Assembly: GCA_036346255.1 (NCBI GenBank)
Contig: CM070618.1
Span: forward strand, 58,849,655 to 58,913,654
DNA from: Ampelocalamus luodianensis
Taxonomy: Eukaryota; Streptophyta; Magnoliopsida; Poales; Poaceae
Length of the DNA stretch: 64,000 bases
Direction of reading: 5' to 3'
Shown here one piece after another: positions 55,240 to 64,000 of this stretch. The notes beneath the pieces are model-generated. The model saw nothing but the letters and a program-made list of their open reading frames with translations, searched no databases and was not told the origin of the DNA. The number at the start of each line of letters is the position of its first letter. Position 1 is the stretch's first letter. The position numbers were made by a program, and so were the translations under genes.

Positions 55240-56852
55240 ACCCCCAAATGGATCGAAACGATAAAATTCCCTTCACCGAGAACAACAAATTTTCACAAAA
55301 GAAAAAAGAATCCACCGAGAAGAAATGGAGGAGGTGTGTTGGGGAATATGGGCTGACAGGACACACGGTAAATGAGGTGCCAAACAAGCAGGCAAGACGA
55401 CCACACTGGGGTTAGGGCGGCGTGGTGAGACCACCGCCGGTCCCCTTTTCTCTTTGTGCGCGACCACATGTGGAGAGACGGAGCCAATGCATATCCACCC
55501 AGTGGCAAATCTGAACGAACGGCGGGGACAAGAGCTGCACTGCAGCAGCATCGGACAGCTGAAGGGAAAAAAAAACGCGACGTGGACACCCTGAGCCCAC
55601 CCCCTTTCTGCGATTCTATAACAATTGTTAAAGATGCAACGGTTATGACATTGTTGCCTGATTACAGAACTGCAGTACATTTTTTGGATTTTTTTATAGT
55701 ACACCCAAATTAATATGCACCGTCCATTTGCATGATCCAAGAGTTCATATTTCTATTACCTCGCAGGGGTAATAGGTCATCTATTACCATTGAAAGGCTA
55801 TTACGGTCAATTACTACATAGTAAATATGGAAACACATATATTTTGGCACATCTCATGCATTAAAAGCACGTCTGTTAATAAAGAAACAAAGTAATATTT
55901 TGGCACCTCTCATTAGGAGCACGATTGTTAACGTAAGCACTTAGTGATAACAGTTTTCTGTTGCTATATTTTGCAAATTTCAACATACTAATCCTTTCAT
56001 AAGCATTTTAAATTCAAAATGCTGAATCTTACTAAAACTCCGAATTTGACATTAAATTGCAATACTCAGACTATAAGGAAAATATGTCAGCTTTTTCTTT
56101 TAATTATTGCGGAATTTTACATGCCAAATTTAAAAAGCAAGTCAAAATTGATTATTTTACTTCCTGCTGCTATGACTATTTCATATTTGAGAAAACACCA
56201 AATACCATATACTTGTATGTAGGAATGAAACATACAGGTGTACTCGTGTCAAAAGAAGCATGTATATGTGCCATTCCTTGAGCAACATTATTGGAGCCAT
56301 TTAATACCTTCCTCTTTTTGCTTTAACAGCCTAGAGAAGGTTAGCATCCGTTTTACTAAAAATTGCCCCTTCACCAATTCTCTTACCTCTAACAGGGAAA
56401 CGCATCTTCTGCCATTGCAGAGTAATGTCACGGGTGAACAGTACCGTGACATTGCATACAGACCGTTTGATTGAAAACGAGAGGCTGAGATCGAGTTGTG
56501 CACTGTTCCCAAACACTGCAGCAAAAACACGGTAGCATATGCATCGCTTACTAGCATCAGAGCAAAGATCAGAGAGATTAACTGGACCGTTCTTTCCGAA
56601 ACCGACGCCGGATCTCACGCAATGTCACGACATCGTTTCACCGTGACATTACTCCTCAATGACAGGATGATGCCCTCTAACAGGGCAATGGGTGTACCTT
56701 AAAAGGGTTCAACCTCACCCGCTTTCACGTGGATGGACTGGAATTCCACCGAATCTTAGCCCATTCAAACCAGGCCTCGCCGAAATTTTATGACATCGTG
56801 TATTGTAGACCATATTTATTTTTTTGAGATACAGACCATAATTAATTGTTTA
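55240..56852. other. Intergenic, no gene recognised
   Basis: 55740-55830 has taatagg..ctattacc-type inverted sequence. 56400-56650 contains caatgtcacg, cactgcagcaaaaacac and gaccgttt, also found at 20385-20580, so the two regions share a diverged repeat. No coding signal. Confidence 0.4.
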
Positions 56853-57137
56853 GGGCATGTACAATAAGATGCATACCAATTCTTGCCTATAAGAACTCTT
56901 CATGTCACCTGTAGACAGCACTAAAGACAACTTATACAATAGTTATAGTGATACAGTCGGCTACAGAATTGTAGACAACACACAATCTTTTAATATTTTT
57001 CTTATTTCTGGTGCTATAGTCTACTACATGATTGTAGATAATATCTTTCTCGCTCTTTATTCTCTTTCATTCATGTCAACAAAAATCTTACGTGGTAGAG
57101 ACTATAGACAACTGATATAAACTCATTGTACATGCTC
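56853..57137. mobile_element. Tourist-like MITE, TTA target duplication
   Basis: Inverted ends GGGCATGTACAATAAG and CTCATTGTACATGCTC bound 285 bp, flanked by TTA (56850-56852 and 57138-57140). A second member of the family at 41279-41560. Confidence 0.88.
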
Positions 57138-58479
57138 TTATACAAGAACTGTATCATCTTCATAATCTGCACATTAATATTTTACTAGGGGCAATCTACA
57201 CTACTGAATTAATGGCGAAGCTTAATTATGAAAGAAAGTAATCGATTAACTGTGTATTTTTTTTCCTAAAAAAGCTACGGATTTTAGTTTTTTCTCTCTC
57301 GATGCCTAAAAAACATGTGCAGCTTCTGCATTTTTAATCTGCAAGTACAAGTTACAACATTAATAGTGTCCAACGCGGACCTATGCGACAACAAAAAACG
57401 ATGCAATCCGGAGACGACCCCGCCGCCAGTAACCTCGCTATCGTGCCCCGCGCGCATGGTGACCCCTCTCCATCCTAGATCCGTCGTGGGGTGTTGAAAA
57501 GAGGTCCCAAATCTAATTGAAAGCTATCAGATCCAGATGAAAATCTCTCCCGAATCTAGTTGAAAACTAGGTTTATTTAAAAAGTTCTCTCAACCATATT
57601 GAAAGTTTGAAAGTCGAAAGTTTTCTCAATATAATTGAAACTTTGGGGACTGGAAATTTTTCTTAATTCTGTTGAAAATTTAGGGAGTTTAAAGCTTTTC
57701 AAGTAGAGCGTTTGATGATTCAGACAACAAGGGACCAAAAAAGGCCTCACCGAGCGTTACGTGGCGACCAAACACCCGTGAGCTTTTTTAAACATATACA
57801 ACAGTCCACATCACCAGCACAAGAGTGCTATAATGCCGTTTAGGTGATGCAAGGAGAGAAGGTGAGGAGGAAGGTGAGGTTGTTTCTAGATGAAGAAACA
57901 ATCAAATTGTTAATACCAAGATACAAGAAACAATCAAATACTTTATTGGAGACTTATTTGTTATATAAAAACGCGTTTTGTAGGCCCCACTATCTTAAAG
58001 CAAAATATTCATCCGATCATTTGTGCAGTAGTCCGACTTTATTATTGATATGATAAATGAGTTAAAACATGTAGGCTACAAAGTTGTATTTCATTATTGA
58101 TCATCAAGAATCATGCACACTTATAGCAATTAAAATCTTAGACACAAGCTCAAGAAACAATTTATTGGAAGACTTGTTTCTTTTTATTAGATTGAATACT
58201 TTCTCTTCTCTTAGTAACAATATAAGAAATAAACTATTATAAATGCTCTTAGTCGTCGCCGTTACAACATTAATTAATAGTATGCAACGTGGTCCTATGC
58301 AATATCAAAAACAACTATTTCTTTGGGAAGCCAACGTGGAGCACAAATGCAATTTTTTTTCACTTGATAATCATACATAATAAGATATTAACATTAGTTA
58401 ACCTTGCCATTCCAGGAAGTCCCTGAACAGCAAAAAAAATTCAAATTTCAAAAGTTTTCAAATTTTTGGTTTGAATTTG
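57138..58479. other. Intergenic, no gene recognised
   Basis: AT-rich. 57490-57690 repeats tctaattgaaag-like and gttgaaaa-like phrases. gttacaacattaat..gtcc appears near 57350 and 58260. No coding or RNA gene was found. Confidence 0.35.
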
Positions 58480-61002
58480 GATTTCCTTCCAATTCAGAAA
58501 GTCTCCTTTCCTTCCCATCTTCCCTTTTCAGCTTCCCATCTTCCTTAGCCGAAGACGCCTTTTCTCCCAGGCGTTTCCTTCCCCATCTTCTTCCCTAGTG
58601 CATCATCTCTCTCGCACCGCCTTCACCTTCGCTTCCATTAGCACTGCACCAGCTTCATCCTTGTCACCGGCTTCCACCACCTTAGCCACGCCACCTTACC
58701 CTGCCACCTTGCCCTGCTTCCCCCCTTCCCTGGCGCCGTTCGTGCGCAACTAACCACACCACCATCCGTGCGCTAGGCTCGAGCCACCGCCTTACTGCTG
58801 CCATCGCCTCTTTGCGCTATAAAACCCACCCGTTCCCACCCCAAATGCATCACCAACTCTCACACAACCTCAGTCCCACCTCCAGTCATCACCATTCACC
58901 AATGCCAGCCAATCGCCCTCGCCTTCTTTCCCGGTGAGCAAATTTAAATTCGCCGTATTCATCCCTCCCCTTCCCTCCTAACCTCGTCACGAGCATCACC
59001 TCACCACACCGTACTTTCCCCCCAACCTCCCCACCCCTATCCTCGCTGGATCCTTGTCGGCACCGTGCCCCACCACCGCGCCGCCTCGACCAACAGTGCC
59101 AGGCCACCTCAGAACCTCCCCAGCCACACCAACACCACCCCCGGACTCCCCTATCTCCGCTGGTGATCAAGCACCGGCCGCCTTGACCGGAGCATGGTCA
59201 AAGTGCCGCTAACGCCACCCTTTGCTCGCCTTGCGCCACCCTCGCCGCCGCACCACCTCCGAGCCACCCACTCGCGCAAAGCCCAAAATGGGTTGCACGA
59301 GGCAGGAGGTGCTCATCGCACCATTCCCACCACCACCGTCACGAGTCGCCGGGAGCATCGCCGCTTCCTCCTTCCCGGCCGGGTGTGCAGAGCACGACCG
59401 CTTTAAGCCATGCATAGCTCATCGCCACCATTGGGCCTCTGGGCTGGCCCAATGGCTATAGCTCACCACAATATTGGGCTTAGCCCAATACTGTTCCAAT
59501 CCAAACCCAGTCCGTTACTATTTGGCCCAAACACTATTCTAGCATGTTACTGTTCACAATCTAGCCTGACACACTACTGTTCAACCCAAACACTGTTCAT
59601 AAAACCCTAACCCATTATGAATAGTGTAAATCAACACTATTCATCAGGCCTAACACTATTCACCCAACCCTAATTCGACATTATATGTCCATTTTGTCTG
59701 GTTCAAGCATGTGAATCCTATTCTCAACTCTGCTCAGTCCATTCAAACACCAAATAAATCCTATTCACCATCCAACTGCTCTCTTTTATTTCTTTTTTGG
59801 ATTTTATTTTACTTGCATATTGTTCCCAGCTCATTCCTTGTTGAGCTGGCCATTTTATTTGGTTTATTTTCTGATGCGGTAGGTCCCGACTTCGACGAGC
59901 AAGCTCCAGATGATGTCGGACAAGACGAGTTAATAGAAGACCTTGTGCAAGGAGGCAAGTCATATTCCTTAGAGCATTTTGAGTCTATATTTTTTGTAAT
60001 TATATTATTACTTTCATTACCGTATTTATGCCAATTACTTTTAATATTGAAATAATACTTTTGAATGCCATGATAAATAGGTAAATCCTATTACCCCACA
60101 TACAAGGCCACCTATTCTTTGTAGGCCATATTCACCTTGACAAGTTTAGGTTGCATAAAATGATAACTAGATACTTAGCTTTGTCACACAATGTGCTTTT
60201 AGATTCTGAAAAAGAGTATAGGCTAATCACCAATGGTTTTGGTGGAGAGTTGAGAGTTGAAACCAGGAGGTTGGACAACCTAATAGACTTGATAAAAGTG
60301 AGTCAAAGGTGAGATCTGGAGGTAGACAACCACGAGTTGGTGTTGGTCAATCGCTGTACTATAAGGCAGGTAAGGACAAGAACCTTGTGCCAAGTGATAG
60401 ACACAGAAATCGCTCAACCACAGGTGTGGTCATTCCACCTTGGCTTAGTACACCGCTCTTCCGATTGAATATCTACAGGATGTCAACTGGTCTTATGTGA
60501 TAGAGCAACAGAGAACGTGGGTGGACAAGAGTGGGTCCGAAGGACACTCACGATCTACACAACAATATGAACCCGTCAGCATCGGGCCGTGAGTTCCACT
60601 TTTGGCCAGTGGTCTCCTGACGGTTGTATGGACCATGAACCTACTGGGTAGAGACTAAAAAGGTTGAGCAGTGAAAATGCTTTGTTATCTTAGCTCAATC
60701 GCATGCTCACGTGTTGCATGTATACTGCATGACAGTTGGAGCTTGAGGTATCTTGTGGGTAAAGTTGGGCAACTCTGCAGAGTATAATCAAAGGTATTCG
60801 AATACATCGTGCTTCTAGTTAATGAAGTTATATTCATGGGTGATTCCAATACATAAGGCATAAGTAGAGATTTTACAGATATTAAGTTGGTATTTGCAAT
60901 TGTTGAATAAACCCCTGATGTTATATTTATTATTGTTTTACTGTTTCAATGTTAAACTGCTTTAAACAAAAAATGCATCCACATATGCCTGATATAGTAA
61001 AC
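58480..61002 (+). mobile_element. Gypsy-like non-coding repeat, copy C (left of the solo LTR)
   Basis: Order: a GC-rich CT-dominated block (58500-59400) with cccaaaatgggttgcacgag, an aacactattca-rich block (59470-59700), an acidic reading frame PDFDEQAPDDVGQDELIEDL ending at AG then GCAAGT (59885-59957), gtagacaaccacgagttggt (60320), and gggcaactctgcagagtataat (60767). The same order occurs in copies A and B. It continues after the solo LTR at 63514. No gag or pol; family not assigned. Confidence 0.6.
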
Positions 61003-63513
61003 TGTAATACCCCGAAAGTGTGTTAAGCCTTAATCGGGGGAGATTAAATATTCGGGAGAGAATTCAATGGTTTTCGGAAAGGACCTTTTGGTTAATTTCA
61101 GCTCAATAGTTAAAAAGGGGAAATCGGTGTTTTTAGTCACTCCTGGGCTTGGGCCCAGCCATGGGAGCCCAAGGCAGCCGCCAGCGGGGGCACCACTCCC
61201 CAAACCCTAACCGCAGCCCCTCCTCCCACTTCCTCACGCCCACCCCCCTCTCCCTTGGTGGCCGCCACCCTCCTCTCTCACGCCTCCTCCTGGTTACCTC
61301 CCCTTCCACCCTCCCAAGCATCCTCCAAGTCCCCATTGCTGCTGTCCAAAGGTAGAAGAAGGACCCCCATTGCGGTCAAGTTAAGGAGGAAGAGAAGGAG
61401 GAGGAGAAGAGGGAAGGAAGAGGAGAAGAGAAGGGAGAAGAGAAGAAAGTGGGATCCCATCCGAGTTCGTGATCTTCAGCTGCGCCAAGGGTAACTAGCT
61501 TCGTTTGTTGTGGTGTGTTTAGTCGTAGAACCGAAATTGAGTAGTTTTGGCAAGATTGAAGTCGGTCTGTTAAAGTTGCAATTCTGTCCAGAATGTTGCG
61601 TGGCCAGTTTCATGTGGTTAGAGGCAGAATTAGGAGTTTGGATCTCCTAGAGAGTTGTAGAGGTTGTTCTTAGCTTTCAGTGGCCACCAAGATCACCCAA
61701 ATCCGATTAACGGTCAGGAAGTTATGAATTTTTTAGTATCGCTGCTCTGTTAATCTGTCAGTTTAGAACAGTCTGTAGAAAATGGGTTGAATCTGCTAGT
61801 TAAGGTCGAAATCAGAGGACCTCAATATAACGAAAAATGTAGGTAATTTCCATACCTTTTGATAGAGATAAAGAACGCAAGATTTGGACTTTCGTAGCAA
61901 ACGTTGTGATGGTTTTAGTGATCTGTCCAGAGAACCCGACGTGATAATTGTTGCTCTGTAGGTTGGCTCGGTAGAGGTAGTATTTGGCAGAATCAAAAGG
62001 GCTCCCCAACTAAGTTTATTTAGGTAATTAAATTACCTTTCCAAAAAGTCTGAGAACACCTTATTTGGAACTCTGAGCAGAAAGTTATGAATTTTAGAAG
62101 TTGACTGTCCGCAGTGATCACCAAAACGATCGCTAGAAATTGGGGGTTTTTGTTAACACTTGAGAGTAGCGAGTTTTGTTGTGTTATTATTTATGCTCTT
62201 GGTCCAGCGTGTTGGCCTTAGATTGGGATACCTTTATATTCAGGTGGGAGCGCGGTTCCAGGGCAGCACCTCTTCGCGTCCACCGTTCTCGCACGCTTGA
62301 GGCAAGTATTCGGGCTATTGTATATTTATGCTTGTATGTCGTGGATTGTTTGTGTTTGGCTCATAATAGCTATGCATGGATGTTATGGTGATGAGTTCCA
62401 ATTTATCTTGGTGAATGCAAGTACTGTTTGAGTGACTAATTATGACTGCTTGATAGAGGATGCTAATACTTTGATGCGTAATAACCATGCAAGGTTGATA
62501 GTATGGTAAGTAAGATTAAGGATGAAGGATACTAGAGAAATGATTAATTGATATTCATGAGTGATTGTTCAAGTGTGCTAGTATTATGATTAAATGTGCT
62601 ATTCATGGATGCTAGAATGCTATGAATATCAATGATGTGGAATGCTAGAAGTATGAATAAGTTTATTCATGTATGATGTTGTTGTTAATGCTTACATGTT
62701 AATGATAATATGTTGAGTTCCTGCATATGAAGGACGTTATCATGGTGCATACGCATGTTGAGAGCATACAGGTGCCTTGGTCACGTGGTGACCAAGCACA
62801 TACAGTTGAGGTCCCCGTCATGTAAATGACGGGCTTGAGGTCCCCACATTCGTGGAATGTGGGCTATGAGCAAAGAGGTCCCCATCATTAAGATGATGTG
62901 CAATGGTCCCTATACATGTGGTGTATAGGCTCTTGTCCCCTGTGCACAAGGGCAGCGAGCAGGTACACAATGACGGTTGTATACCCGCATTCACGGTAAA
63001 ATGCGAAAGAGATAAAGTTGAGAAAGGTGCATTGCATTGGTTGCATTCACATGAGCATGAAGGCTATACTTTGGTGCATTGTTTATCTTGGATTGTTGAT
63101 GCTATGAATGATAACTTGCTTAGCCTTGTTGGTACTTGCTTTGAGTCTTTGGGCTCACTTGCTTTGATGTGTTTTAGGTACAACTGCAAGACCCGCATGC
63201 ATGTGAGGGAGTAGATATTTGGATGCACGCACTACCACTCAATCATAAGAATTACTTATAGATGGTTTGAGTTTCAGATTAATCTGTAATAATGAGAATA
63301 ACAAATTTTGGTTATGTTTATGAGATTATCCCGCATGCTTGATTGAACTCGATTTTGAAGACTTTGATAAATGCCATGATTAATTGTTGGAACCTCGGTA
63401 TAGTGACTATACAAAGGAGGTTTTGCTTGAAAATTTGTAATTGGTCTTAGTTTAGTTTAGTTTAATTTAATTTTAGTAGCATTCCGTGCTCAATCTTCGA
63501 AATGGGTGTTACA
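61003..63513 (+). mobile_element. 2.5-kb solo LTR with TAAAC target duplication
   Basis: Starts TGTAATACCCCG and ends GGTGTTACA, with TAAAC on both sides (60998-61002 and 63514-63518). No gag or pol within 2511 bp, so it is best read as a solo LTR of a large gypsy-type element. It carries a row of short hairpins at 62775-62956. It interrupts copy C. Confidence 0.82.
62775..62956 (+). repeat. Array of six short hairpins
   Basis: Successive units: ccttggtcacgtggtgaccaag (62776 on, arms cttggtcac and gtgaccaag); then stems opening ccccgtcat, ccccacatt, ccccatcat, ccctatacat and cccctgtgc, each closed by its complement within 25 bases. Most units begin ggtcccc. The stems differ in sequence but keep the same layout. 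Confidence 0.75.
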
Positions 63514-63890
63514 TAAACCCCTGAACAATTCTTTGAACTCCTAGCATGTAATTATTTAGCTTTTCCATATGGCTTCCCGAGTACTGTTATGTACTCATTC
63601 TGCAACATCAATTACAGAGGAACACGGGAAAATGCCGAGGATCTTAATGAAGAAGGTTTTGGTGAACCTCCGATGGCGATGCTTACTATTACTAGGTCTC
63701 GATCGGTCCAAGTGTGCTGTGGTTTTGAAGTTTTTTTGACAATGAAGCTCTCTGACCACTAGTACAAAAGCTATGGTGCAACCTATGCTCGATTTTTGCG
63801 GTTTTGCTGCAGACACATGCAAGTGGGTGTTTATAAATGATGTTTTCTTTCTCTCTATCATTCATCGGTTTGCGCTGTTCTCGCCACGTG
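63514..63890 (+). mobile_element. Gypsy-like repeat, copy C continued
   Basis: Continues the sequence broken by the solo LTR. After an acceptor (attacag, 63616) it encodes GTRENAEDLNEEGFGEPP, then a one-base shift before the DGDAYYY-stop-like end. Copy B has EEEFDEPLDGDDYWY-stop at the same place. Confidence 0.55.
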
Positions 63891-63904
63891 GAATGTAGTT
63901 TGAC

Positions 63905-64000
63905 ACTTAGGCCTTGTTTGGGTGGGCCAAAATCCCGGCTTGCGTGTCCCTTCTTTTCCTATCATCTCCCCTTTTTCTTTCCCTGCTAACTCCTTTCACT
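63905..64000. other. Start of another element, cut by the window edge
   Basis: ttaggccttgtttgggtggg is a common grass MITE/DNA-element terminus (GGCCTTGTTTGG). The other end lies outside the window. Confidence 0.35.

Noticed and set aside
1..64000. tRNA, rRNA or snoRNA genes
   Set aside because: No cloverleaf with A and B boxes and no rRNA-like sequence was recognised by eye. A covariance-model scan would be needed to be certain.

Overview
The window looks like nuclear DNA of a grass, most likely rice (Oryza) or a close relative. The clues are copia and gypsy-type LTRs, Tourist-like MITEs with TAA/TTA target duplications, Mutator-like elements (MULEs) carrying plant mobile domain genes, GC-rich first exons, and one gene of the plant GDSL esterase/lipase family with GT..AG introns. 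No rRNA, tRNA, CRISPR array, bacterial operon or organellar segment was recognised. All homology calls come from reading translations by eye; no search was run.

Layout. 0.26-5.97 kb: a decayed minus-strand Ty1/copia element, 5'-truncated. 5.97-12.0 kb: GC-rich leader, a methionyl-tRNA synthetase-like pseudogene, several local tandem duplications and unrecognised exon-like pieces. 13-25 kb: short inverted repeats, a Tourist-like MITE, two minus-strand copies (B and A) of a non-coding gypsy-like repeat, a 22-bp minisatellite, a solo copia LTR (TSD ACTGT) and a long-TIR foldback element. 25.26-35.42 kb: MULE-1, with TIRs of about 175 bp, a 7/9 target duplication, a PMD gene, two GRF-type zinc-finger genes and a mudrA transposase pseudogene containing a hAT remnant. 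35.5-41.1 kb: the only host gene with a near-complete structure, a five-exon GDSL esterase/lipase whose last intron holds a MITE and a LINE-like insertion. 41.28-41.56 kb: a second type of MITE. 41.58-50.85 kb: MULE-2, of a different TIR family but again with mudrA, a GRF-type gene and PMD. 52-57 kb: a foldback repeat, fragments resembling SEUSS/LIM-binding, RTE LINE and SnRK2 kinase sequences, and another MITE. 58.5-63.9 kb: copy C of the gypsy-like repeat, split by a 2.5-kb solo LTR (TSD TAAAC).

How the parts relate. The most coherent system is the pair of MULEs. Both combine a transposase with a PMD protein and a GRF zinc-finger protein. Both have a 30-33 bp minisatellite, with a shared GACCACAC-type core in the same orientation, directly upstream of the TATA box of the GRF-type gene. 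Both are decayed here. MULE-1 ends 117 bp before the ATG of the GDSL gene, so that gene's upstream region is transposon DNA. The GDSL gene appears frameshifted, but every lesion is a one-base loss in a short homopolymer, so sequencing error must be excluded before it is called a pseudogene.
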